Assembly (NCBI GenBank): GCA_964495755.1
Contig: CAZBXU010000204.1
Coordinates: 1 to 5,909 of the forward strand
Reading direction: 5' to 3'
Source of the DNA: JAFGQJ01 sp964495755
GTDB taxonomy: Bacteria > Spirochaetota > Spirochaetia > SZUA-6 > DRHE01
Length of the DNA: 5,909 nt
Position 1 is the stretch's first letter; each line of letters opens with the position of its first letter. The translations under genes were made by a program, and so were the position numbers. Below are positions 1 to 5,896 of this stretch, piece after piece. The notes beneath the pieces were generated by a model. That model was not told where the DNA came from. It saw only the letters and a program-made list of their open reading frames with translations, and ran no database searches.

Positions 1-2
1 GA

Positions 3-185
3 GCATTCGATCAAGCCGGCCGTTTTGTCTATCTACTTATAGCTGATAAGCAGAGAATGACTGAGCTGTTTCGAAGGCTGGTTATCAAGTACTTTCAGGA
101 GAAGAAATTCATCACTGAGTTGTTCGTCCAGGAATCACAGCGGGTTCAGTGTGGCCAACAACAGTATCAGGCTTTATGGAAATGA
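3..185 (+). CDS. Possible 3' end of an unidentified gene, cut by the window edge
   Basis: Reading from base 3, the plus strand stays open for 60 codons to a TGA at 183-185, so the start would lie before the window. The translated tail looks protein-like, with a hydrophobic patch (FVYLLIA) followed by an amphipathic, charged helical stretch (ELFRRLVIKYFQEKKFITEL) and a Gln-rich end (CGQQQYQALWK). I do not recognise a family and no catalytic motif is visible. Base composition is more AT-rich than the genes that follow, which could mean a different origin or simply non-coding DNA. An open run of this length is expected by chance fairly often when six frames are considered. An internal ATG at 57 is not preceded by a convincing ribosome binding site. 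If real, the gene is convergent with the membrane-protein gene that ends at 350. Confidence 0.33.
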   Translation, partial: AFDQAGRFVYLLIADKQRMTELFRRLVIKYFQEKKFITELFVQESQRVQCGQQQYQALWK

Positions 186-349
186 CGATAAAACCAGAGA
201 GGCCGGGCGCCCCCGCTTGATCCAGCTTTCTTGAATTGATGTTCTCTGTCCCCCCGCATGTCCTATGCTTTACAGAGGAGGCCTTTCTCGCTTCGAGCCC
301 TTAGCTAAACGGTCCATCTCCGAGATTTCCATGGGATTTTATCCTATCA
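186..349. other. Non-coding stretch between convergent gene ends
   Basis: No reading frame on either strand is convincing here. Small inverted repeats exist: CTCTGT at 244-249 pairs with ACAGAG at 272-277, with GCAT/ATGC nested inside, and CTCG/CGAG occurs near 287-297. None is followed by a run of T on either strand, so I do not call a rho-independent terminator for the minus-strand gene ending at 350 or for the possible plus-strand gene ending at 185. Confidence 0.5.
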
Positions 350-2770
350 TTACCCGGCAGTCCTCCCCCCGGTGAGCAGCGCCACAAGCACCAGGGCGTA
401 GCACGCTGCGGCCAGAAGCAGCAACCGGGAAATGCCCCAGGTCATGGCCAGAGGCAGGGCAAGAATCGAGGCCACCACCGAAGCGATGCCGTTCGCGGCC
501 CAACCGTAGGCCCGCAAGCGGGGCGAGCGCACCAAAAGGCGCAGCCCGACCGGAAAGGGCACTCCGACCAAAAGGGCGATCGGCCCCAGCAGGAGGAAGG
601 ACCCCAGAGCCTGCCCCGGACCGGATGCCTGCAGGAGCAGCTCTTCCAACCGACCGTAGAGTGGAAAGAGCGCCACCACGCAGACAACCAGGACGGCGAG
701 CAGGGGCGGCAGAAAACGTGCGTTCCAGCGCGCCGAGAGGGCCCCTCCGATCCCCGACACGACCAGCAGCTCGGATAGGACCACGGTGAAGGCGATCACC
801 GGATTCCCGAATACGAAGGTGTAGCCCTGAAGAAAAGCCATCTCCACGAACATGAAGCCGGCCCCGGCGGCCAGAAAGTACCCGATGGCCGCGCCAGGGC
901 GGATCCCGGTCGCCTCTCCCGGCAACAGCCGGGGAAGGAACAGCAGAAGAACTCCAAGCATCACGGCGATCCCCAGAACCACGAGGACCACGGTTTCCCC
1001 GGACATAAACAATGTGTAGAAGCGACTGCCCGTGCTGCGAAACAAAGCCCCGAGTTTCAGCCAGCGAGTGAAGCGGCTGTGAAAAGGCCGGTCATCCCGA
1101 GCCGGAGCGATGTCCAGGTAGTAGCTGCTATAGTACTCCTCCCCCCTCTCCTCCCGGAGCGCCTGATACAGCTTTTGAATCTCCCGGAAGTGATAGGCTT
1201 CGGCGAAGCTGTTGAATTGGTTCGCCTCCCGCGCCTCTATGCCTTCGTAGAACACCAAATCGAAGTTGAGCCGCCGGCAGAACTTCCGCAGGTCGGCGAT
1301 CGAAGTCTGATCGAAGGGCGTCGGGGAACACAGAATGGTATAGCTGTCCCAGCCGCGAAGCAGGAGAATGTGCCTGCCCGGGTTTTCCACGCCCAAGGCT
1401 TCGAGGCCGGCGAAGGCCGCAGCAAAAACTTTCAGGATATCCGTGGGCGGCAGGAGCAGTTTTCGAGACAGGATCAAAACCCCTCCGGGAGTGAGGTGAT
1501 CGAGGTAGGCCGTGAAAGCCTCGACGGTCAGCAGGTGCTCCTGGTTGAGGCTGGCCATCCCGGGAACCGAGGGACCCCAAGATTCCAGTTGGATGCGGTC
1601 GTAGGTTTCAGGATCGCGGGCAAGATACTGACGCATATTGCCGGCAACGATGCCTATATTTGACCGGACACGGCTCTCACTTCGCCCGCGGTACAGCTCG
1701 GCCGCCTCTGGGTGTTCGAGCAGCACGGTGATCCTCTCCGCACCTGCCGATACGGCGCAGGGCAGACTCAAGCCTCCACCCTGCTGCAGGATCAGCACCC
1801 TCTCCGGGCTCTCCTGTGCACGAAGGAGGTAGCCGGCGTAGGAATGGAGGTAGCGGCTGAACTCCAATCCATCCTCCAGATCGTAGAGCACAAACAGCCC
1901 GTCCCCGTCCTGAACCAGAAAGGCCGCCTGCGGAAGATCACCGGAGTATTTCAAGCTCAGGCCCGGGGCGAAGCGAATGTACGGACTGTCCAGCCTGTCG
2001 AGGCGCCCCCGGATCGTATTGCTCCTGGCTACAACCGAGGTGTCGGGAAATTGCAGCACCTGGGGCAGTAGCTTGTACGGCGAAGGGTAGATCTCGAGAA
2101 GCCCTCCACCTCTGTACAGGAGCGGGATACCGGTGAGCAGGAACAGCATCCCGGCGGCCGACAGGATCAGCCGGCGGGGCCGGGTGCCTCGATTCCGTCG
2201 GTCGCGCGGGGTGTCCAACGATTGGAAGAAGGGAAGGACCAGCAGAAGCAGGGCGCAGCTGAACACGATCCGGCCCTCCCCCAGAAGCGGCAGCAGCAGG
2301 GTCGGCAGCAGGGCGCCCGCCGCGGAGCCGAGCATGCTGGTGAAATAGATCCATCCGGACTGACCGGGCAATCCGGAAAAGGCGATCGACATCACGCTTC
2401 CGGCAAAAAAGAAGGGAACCAACAGGACGAGAAACGTGGCCAGGAGATAGGCTGCCTGCCGCCACTCCAGGGGCATGCGGAAGTAATCCAGGGGGATGTT
2501 CTTCACCAAAAGGAAGGACCCGCTGATGAACAGCGAGCAGAGAAGGAGCAGCACCAGAAAACGCTGCGAGTCCAGCGTGCGTACCGACCAGCCGGGCCGA
2601 CGCGTCTCCACCAGGCTCAATACACTTCCGCTTGCAGCGAAGCCGAACAGGACGATGCTGATGACCATAAAGGAGAGGTGATTCCACTGGGAAAAGGAAA
2701 AAAAGCGGGTGAGTAGAACCTCGTAGCAGAGGGAGGTCAGGGAAACTGTGAATACGGCCGGAAAAATCAT
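350..2770 (-). CDS. Polytopic membrane protein with a central spermidine-synthase-like (SAM-fold) domain
   Basis: Product of about 806 residues from the ATG at 2770-2768. An in-frame TTG at 2803 would add 11 residues and overlap the upstream stop codon. Numbering from the TTG form, about seven hydrophobic segments fill residues 12-230, a soluble domain spans about 235-590, and about seven more segments fill 602-811. The soluble part matches the spermidine/spermine synthase Rossmann fold in order: a glycine-rich loop (ILQQGGG, 338-344), an acidic strand end (LEHPE, 362-366), AGNMRQYL (387-394), YDRIQLESWG (401-410), LTVEAF (425-430) and LTPGGVLILSR (437-447). DDRPF (570-574), the membrane motif GFMFVEMAFLQ (649-659) and PFPVGLR (749-755) are typical of membrane-fused members. 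The usual catalytic and ligand acidic positions of true aminopropyltransferases look altered (N in AGNMRQ, E-S-W after the YDxI strand), so polyamine synthesis is doubtful. It probably binds SAM or a related ligand at the inner membrane; its role is unknown. Neither start has a good ribosome binding site, suggesting translational coupling to the upstream methyltransferase gene. Confidence 0.88.
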   Translation of the reverse strand: MIFPAVFTVSLTSLCYEVLLTRFFSFSQWNHLSFMVISIVLFGFAASGSVLSLVETRRPGWSVRTLDSQRFLVLLLLCSLFISGSFLLVKNIPLDYFRMPLEWRQAAYLLATFLVLLVPFFFAGSVMSIAFSGLPGQSGWIYFTSMLGSAAGALLPTLLLPLLGEGRIVFSCALLLLVLPFFQSLDTPRDRRNRGTRPRRLILSAAGMLFLLTGIPLLYRGGGLLEIYPSPYKLLPQVLQFPDTSVVARSNTIRGRLDRLDSPYIRFAPGLSLKYSGDLPQAAFLVQDGDGLFVLYDLEDGLEFSRYLHSYAGYLLRAQESPERVLILQQGGGLSLPCAVSAGAERITVLLEHPEAAELYRGRSESRVRSNIGIVAGNMRQYLARDPETYDRIQLESWGPSVPGMASLNQEHLLTVEAFTAYLDHLTPGGVLILSRKLLLPPTDILKVFAAAFAGLEALGVENPGRHILLLRGWDSYTILCSPTPFDQTSIADLRKFCRRLNFDLVFYEGIEAREANQFNSFAEAYHFREIQKLYQALREERGEEYYSSYYLDIAPARDDRPFHSRFTRWLKLGALFRSTGSRFYTLFMSGETVVLVVLGIAVMLGVLLLFLPRLLPGEATGIRPGAAIGYFLAAGAGFMFVEMAFLQGYTFVFGNPVIAFTVVLSELLVVSGIGGALSARWNARFLPPLLAVLVVCVVALFPLYGRLEELLLQASGPGQALGSFLLLGPIALLVGVPFPVGLRLLVRSPRLRAYGWAANGIASVVASILALPLAMTWGISRLLLLAAACYALVLVALLTGGRTAG

Positions 2771-2786
2771 GCCGGTCGAGAAACCG

Positions 2787-3521
2787 TTACTTATACTTCT
2801 CAAGGGCTTTGCCGGTCATGGGAACGAACAGAACTCCGGTGATCTGCTGGAGCCGGAAGTCCTCGCCCTCCCTGGTGACCACGACCAGATTCTGATAACT
2901 GAAGGGATGTCCCAGGGGAAGTACGAGCTTGCCTCCATCCACCAGCTGCCGGAGAAGCGGAGGCGGAACATGGTCAACCGCCGCGGTAATGATGATGCCG
3001 TCGAAGGGCGCCTCCTCCTCCCATCCGTAGTAGCCGTCGCCGTGGCGGGTACGGACGTTGCGATACTCCATCTCTTCGAGGATTTCGGTTGCCCGTTGAT
3101 GCAGGACCTCCTTGATCTCTATGGAGAACACCTCCGCCACCAACCCGGAGAGCACGGCGGCCTGATACCCGGAGCCGGTTCCAATCTCCAAAAGCCGGTG
3201 ATCCGGCTGCACCTCGAGCAGCTCGGTCATCAGGGCCACGATGTACGGCTGAGAGATCGTCTGCCCCTCGCCGATCGGCAGAGGGGAGTCGTTATAGGCG
3301 CTGTCTTGGATCCTCTCGGGCACGAACAGATGCCTGGGAACGGAGCGCATCGCCTCCAGGACGGCCACGTCCCTGACCCCCCGGGCGGCGATCTGGCGGC
3401 TCACCATATCGAAACGCCGCTGCCGCATCGCCCTGGGCTCGTCCCAGGCGCCGGTGCGGGGAACCGATGCAACGAAAATCAACGCGGCAACAAGAACGAT
3501 AGTCAGAGCTTTGAGTTTCAT
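2787..3521 (-). CDS. pcm: Protein-L-isoaspartate O-methyltransferase with signal peptide (probably exported)
   Basis: Product of 244 residues. The family methylates abnormal L-isoaspartyl residues in ageing proteins using S-adenosylmethionine, starting their repair. Diagnostic motifs appear in order: VPRHLFVPE (61-69), YNDSPLPIGEGQTISQP (76-92), the SAM-binding loop LEIGTGSGYQAAVL (111-124), acidic IEIKE (134-138), RHGDGYYGW (159-167), PFDGIIITAA (172-181) and LVDGGKLVLPLG (193-204). The ATG at 3521 is preferred over the longer open frame upstream, because upstream residues lie antisense to the neighbouring acetyltransferase gene and do not match the family, and because AAGGAGA sits 6 bases before this ATG. 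Residues 1-25 look like a signal peptide: Lys at 2 and 4, a hydrophobic core at 5-20, and a possible cleavage after TGA at 25. Many bacterial homologues are cytosolic, so export is notable; an uncleaved membrane anchor is an alternative. The gene is first in a minus-strand pair with the membrane-protein gene 16 bases downstream (or overlapping it if TTG is used). Confidence 0.94.
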   Translation of the reverse strand: MKLKALTIVLVAALIFVASVPRTGAWDEPRAMRQRRFDMVSRQIAARGVRDVAVLEAMRSVPRHLFVPERIQDSAYNDSPLPIGEGQTISQPYIVALMTELLEVQPDHRLLEIGTGSGYQAAVLSGLVAEVFSIEIKEVLHQRATEILEEMEYRNVRTRHGDGYYGWEEEAPFDGIIITAAVDHVPPPLLRQLVDGGKLVLPLGHPFSYQNLVVVTREGEDFRLQQITGVLFVPMTGKALEKYK

Positions 3522-3526
3522 CTCTA

Positions 3527-3534
3527 TCTCCTTA
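3527..3534 (-). promoter_or_regulatory. Ribosome binding site that fixes the methyltransferase start
   Basis: The minus strand reads TAAGGAGA here. The AGGAG core lies 6 bases before the ATG at 3521. It supports the 244-residue product with a signal peptide over any longer start in the same frame. Confidence 0.8.
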
Positions 3535-3540
3535 CTGTCC

Positions 3541-3569
3541 AGTATAGCCCAATTCGCAGTCTCAATGAA
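3541..3569 (-). promoter_or_regulatory. Probable sigma-70-type promoter for the methyltransferase/membrane-protein pair
   Basis: On the minus strand, TATACT at 3546-3541 is a good -10 element. A weak -35 (TTCATT, 3569-3564) lies 17 bases upstream of it. Transcription would start near 3534, leaving a short leader carrying the AAGGAGA site. The weak -35 element suggests low basal strength or help from an activator, which is inference. Confidence 0.5.
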
Positions 3570-3594
3570 AAAAAGTTCGATGGTGCGGGATTGA

Positions 3595-3623
3595 TTGGCA
3601 AAAACGTCGGAACCAAGTAGAAT
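3595..3623 (+). promoter_or_regulatory. Sigma-70-type promoter for the acetyltransferase/TIM-barrel pair
   Basis: TTGGCA (3595-3600) and TAGAAT (3618-3623) are separated by exactly 17 bases, and each matches the consensus at five of six positions. A start near 3630 would leave a leader of about 18 bases before the ATG at 3648. It faces away from the minus-strand promoter, with about 25 bases between the two -35 elements. Confidence 0.68.
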
Positions 3624-3647
3624 GACGACTTGGCCCGGCGGTGAGAA

Positions 3648-4808
3648 ATGGCTGTAAAAATCGAGAAGGTTCAAACCAGAAAAGCGCTGCGGGAGTTCAT
3701 CTACTTCCCGGAGAAGCTCTATCGCGGGGATCCGCTGTGGTCGCCGCCGATCTGGATGGAGGAGCTGCAGACCTTCACCACAAGGAATCTCGTCCTGGCC
3801 CACTCGGAGTACGCCCTTTTCCTGGCCCGGGAGAACGGTGAGGCGGCGGGCAGGGTCCTGGCCTATGTGGACCACACCTTCAACGACTACTATCATTCGA
3901 AGATCGGCATGTTCGGCTCCTTCGAATCCGTTCGCCGGCCTGGGGTAGCGGGGGCGCTGTTTGCCGAGACCGAGCACTGGCTGATCGGCCGGGGGATGGA
4001 CACGATTCGCGGGCCGATAAACCCCGTGGTGGAGTGCTGGGGATCCTTGTACAGGGGATTCGAAAGACCGGCCACCTTCATGATGCCCTACAATCCCTCC
4101 TACTACAACGAGTACCTGGACGGTCTGGGGTATCACAAGGTCAAGGACCTTCTCGCCTTCGAGGTGGATACAAAGCAGGGCTATCAGGTCCCCGAGCGCT
4201 TCATCCGCTTCCGGGAGAAGCTCCTGGCCCGCCGGCCGAATATACGGACACGGCGGATCGACATGAAACACCTGACCAGGGATGCTGAAGCGATCTGGCG
4301 TATCTCCAACCAGGCGCTCCGCAACAACTGGGGCTGGGTTCCCTACGATAAGGACGAGCTGAAATCGACAATAAAAAAGCTCAAACCCATCGCCGATCCG
4401 GACGCCATCTGGATGATCGAGGATGCCGGTCAACCCGTCGGATTCTGTCTGGGCTTTCCCGATATCAACATTATCCTGAGACAGATCCGGGGCAGAATTC
4501 TGCCCTTCGGCTTCATTACCCTGGTCCGGAAGCGAAAACACCTTCAGGACTTCCGGCTCTTCGGTTTGGCCGTGCTGCCGGAGTATCACAGCCTGGGACT
4601 CGATGTGCTCCTCTACATGAGCCTGTTCGAAGCCCTCGCTCCTCGAGGTGTACGGCTGGAGGCGAGCTATGTCCTGGAAGACAATGCGAGTATGATCAAT
4701 GCATTGCAGAAGCTTGGATTAAAAATTACAAAAACCTACAGGGTGTACGAAAAGGCGCTTAGCGCCGACCGCCATATTGATCGCTCGATGAAAGGAAAGA
4801 GTCTATGA
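3648..4808 (+). CDS. GNAT-like N-acetyltransferase family protein (YghO-like, two-part)
   Basis: Product of 386 residues, about the usual length for this YghO-like group. The N-terminal half opens with the typical pattern KxxxxFIxFPxxLYxGDPxWxPP (about 12-34), followed by AGRVLAYVDH (67-76), GMFGSFE (87-93) and RGPINP (121-126). MMPYNPSYYNEYLDGLGYHKVKDLLAF (145-171) is strongly characteristic. The C-terminal half (about 200-370) has a GNAT-like end: FGLAVLPEYHSLGLDVLLY (305-323), in which the acetyl-CoA loop is degenerate (SLGLD rather than a Gly-rich QxxGxG/A form), then LEDNASMINALQKLGLK (343-359) and KTYRVYEK (362-369). The substrate is unknown and acetyl transfer has not been shown for most of the group, so enzymatic activity is inferred from fold. 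A weak site (GGTGAG) precedes the ATG. The gene's stop overlaps the start of the next gene by ATGA. It is read divergently from the methyltransferase gene. Confidence 0.9.
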   Translation: MAVKIEKVQTRKALREFIYFPEKLYRGDPLWSPPIWMEELQTFTTRNLVLAHSEYALFLARENGEAAGRVLAYVDHTFNDYYHSKIGMFGSFESVRRPGVAGALFAETEHWLIGRGMDTIRGPINPVVECWGSLYRGFERPATFMMPYNPSYYNEYLDGLGYHKVKDLLAFEVDTKQGYQVPERFIRFREKLLARRPNIRTRRIDMKHLTRDAEAIWRISNQALRNNWGWVPYDKDELKSTIKKLKPIADPDAIWMIEDAGQPVGFCLGFPDINIILRQIRGRILPFGFITLVRKRKHLQDFRLFGLAVLPEYHSLGLDVLLYMSLFEALAPRGVRLEASYVLEDNASMINALQKLGLKITKTYRVYEKALSADRHIDRSMKGKSL

Positions 4809-5650
4809 CTATAACTGGTATCGCTGATGAGGGCTCCCCGGAGCTGAAGGAGCAGATTCGAATCCACAAGACGCTGGGGTGGAACACCCTCGAGCTGCGT
4901 TTGATCGGCAAGACCAACATCTGTGCCATCGATGATGCTGCCTTCGACGAGGTGTATCGAACCCTTCAGGAAGAGCAAATGGGCGTGATCTGTCTGGCCT
5001 CCTCCATCGCCAACTGGGCGCGGCCCATCACCTCCGATTTCCAGATGGACGTGGAAGAGCTCAAAACGGCCATTCCCCGGATGCAGCGCCTAGGCACCCG
5101 CTTCATTCGGGTCATGTCCTATCCCAACGACGGAATGCTTGAGAACGAGTGGAGGAGAGAGGCGATTCGCCGGATGAAGGAGCTGGCACGGATCGCCGCT
5201 GACGGCGATGTGGTGATGGTGCACGAGAACTGCTCCGGCTGGGGCGGCATGAGCCCGGAGAACCAGAAGCAGCTGTTGGAGGAGGTGCACTCTCCCCACC
5301 TGCAGATCGTCTTTGACACGGGCAATCCCGTAGGCGAAGGGCATCCGGCCGAAGAAACCTGGGATTTCTATCAGACCGCCCTTCCCTTCATCAAACACAT
5401 CCACCTCAAGGACTGCGCGAAGAATGAGAAAGGTGAGATCGAGTACACCTATCCGGGAGAGGGTCAGAGCATGGTCCGCAGGATCCTGAAGTCCTCCCTG
5501 GATCTCGGCTACACCGGTGCCTTTTCCATCGAACCCCACATCACAGCCCAGATCCACCTGGGCAAATCCACGACGGGCAAAGAGGCGGAGAAGGTCTACC
5601 TGGAGTACGGGCGCAGGACCAACGCCATGCTGGCGGAGTTGGCACAGTAG
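4805..5650 (+). CDS. Xylose-isomerase-like TIM-barrel protein (sugar phosphate isomerase/epimerase family)
   Basis: Product of 281 residues, the normal size for the AP endonuclease family 2 / xylose-isomerase-like barrel fold. Expected metal-binding positions are all present: Glu141 in VHEN, Asp171 in IVFDTGN, His198 or His200 in IKHIHLKD, and Glu243 in SIEPH. Glu30 in TLELR and the YPGEG turn (216-220) also fit the family. It should be a cytosolic, divalent-metal-dependent isomerase, epimerase or related enzyme acting on a sugar or sugar-like compound. The substrate cannot be read from the sequence, and an endonuclease role is unlikely given the IKHIHLKD/SIEPH pattern seen in sugar epimerases. 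Its ATG overlaps the stop of the acetyltransferase gene (ATGA at 4805-4808), and AGGA sits about 8-9 bases upstream within that gene, so the two are translationally coupled. No terminator follows directly. Confidence 0.92.
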   Translation: MTITGIADEGSPELKEQIRIHKTLGWNTLELRLIGKTNICAIDDAAFDEVYRTLQEEQMGVICLASSIANWARPITSDFQMDVEELKTAIPRMQRLGTRFIRVMSYPNDGMLENEWRREAIRRMKELARIAADGDVVMVHENCSGWGGMSPENQKQLLEEVHSPHLQIVFDTGNPVGEGHPAEETWDFYQTALPFIKHIHLKDCAKNEKGEIEYTYPGEGQSMVRRILKSSLDLGYTGAFSIEPHITAQIHLGKSTTGKEAEKVYLEYGRRTNAMLAELAQ

Positions 5651-5661
5651 GCGGGGCTGAC

Positions 5662-5811
5662 ATAAAAGTCTGTTCCAAGCGGAGCCAACCCGGATCATGC
5701 GCAAATTTCCTGGTGACCCAGGGTACGCCCGTCATCCCTGTCGAGATGAAAGCAGGAAGAGCAGGTACACTATCTCACTGCATGTTTTCATAGAGTAAAA
5801 ACAATCCAACC
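5662..5811 (+). pseudogene. Decayed 3' remnant of a DUF4143-type AAA ATPase gene
   Basis: In the frame of base 5701 the plus strand encodes SKRSQPGSCANFLVTQGTPV followed by IPVEMKAGRAGTL. This closely resembles the C-terminal nuclease-like part of DUF4143/AAA_14 ATPases, whose usual wording is YWxR...AEVDFLV...VIPVEVKAG..G.LKSLHVF. At about 5772-5775 the homology jumps to another frame, which continues SLHVFIE, then hits TAA at 5796-5798 and resumes with KQSN. So there is one frameshift and one in-frame stop. The rest of the gene (ATPase domain, start) is absent: the frame is closed by the TAG at 5647 and intact genes lie upstream. These ATPases are common, often patchily distributed, and frequently found decayed. 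I recognise this from remembered family patterns, not from a search. No function is expected, though a 33-codon ORF (5697-5798) is formally open. Confidence 0.68.
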
Positions 5812-5816
5812 GAGAC

Positions 5817-5855
5817 CCCCTGATCCGGAGCAGGGGAAGAGAAAGATCCCTTTCT
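5817..5855 (+). other. Two adjacent small inverted repeats before the next promoter
   Basis: CCCCTG (5817-5822) pairs with CAGGGG (5831-5836) around an 8-base loop, and AGAAAG (5840-5845) pairs with CTTTCT (5850-5855) around ATCC. Neither is followed by a T run, so this is not a standard intrinsic terminator. The second repeat ends on the first base of the -35 element of the promoter at 5855-5883, so it could be an operator-like site or chance. Confidence 0.35.
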
Positions 5856-5883
5856 TGAATAAAAATGTATTTATGACTATAAT
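5855..5883 (+). promoter_or_regulatory. Sigma-70-type promoter for a gene beyond the right edge
   Basis: TTGAAT (5855-5860) and a perfect TATAAT (5878-5883) are separated by 17 bases in a clearly AT-rich stretch. Transcription would begin near 5890, about 20 bases before the likely start codon at the window edge. It is the best -10 element in the window. Confidence 0.75.
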
Positions 5884-5896
5884 ATTGGTTGACTAG

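Noticed and set aside
244..277. CTCTGT/ACAGAG inverted repeat as a terminator for the convergent genes
   Set aside because: The loop is long and no T run follows on either strand.
1079..1663. Plus-strand 194-codon frame, and a 249-codon minus-strand frame at 1938-2687, inside the membrane-protein gene
   Set aside because: Both are out-of-frame shadows of a protein with clear membrane segments and family motifs in the main frame.
2769..2820. Repeated GCCGGTC at 2771-2777 and 2811-2817 around the gene junction
   Set aside because: Seven bases in GC-rich DNA, partly explained by Thr-Gly codons in both proteins; likely chance.
2748..3620. Plus-strand 290-codon frame opposite the methyltransferase gene
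   Set aside because: It is the complement of a clearly recognised gene, rich in His, Gly, Leu and Gln as expected of GC-rich antisense frames, with no known motif.
3522..4589. Long minus-strand open frame continuing upstream of the methyltransferase, giving a 600-residue reading frame
   Set aside because: It is antisense to the well-supported acetyltransferase gene, does not resemble the methyltransferase family, and a strong ribosome binding site plus signal peptide define the start at 3521.
5090..5704. Minus-strand 204-codon frame opposite the TIM-barrel gene
   Set aside because: The opposite strand encodes a complete enzyme with all metal ligands; this frame shows no family features and no ribosome binding site.
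5709..5722. Hairpin CCTGG-TGAC-CCAGG as a terminator for the TIM-barrel gene
   Set aside because: The stem is only 5 base pairs, there is no T run, and it lies inside the coding remnant of the ATPase gene.
5697..5798. Small 33-codon plus-strand ORF
   Set aside because: No ribosome binding site. Its first part is out of frame with the ATPase homology and only its end matches, so it is a by-product of the decayed gene.
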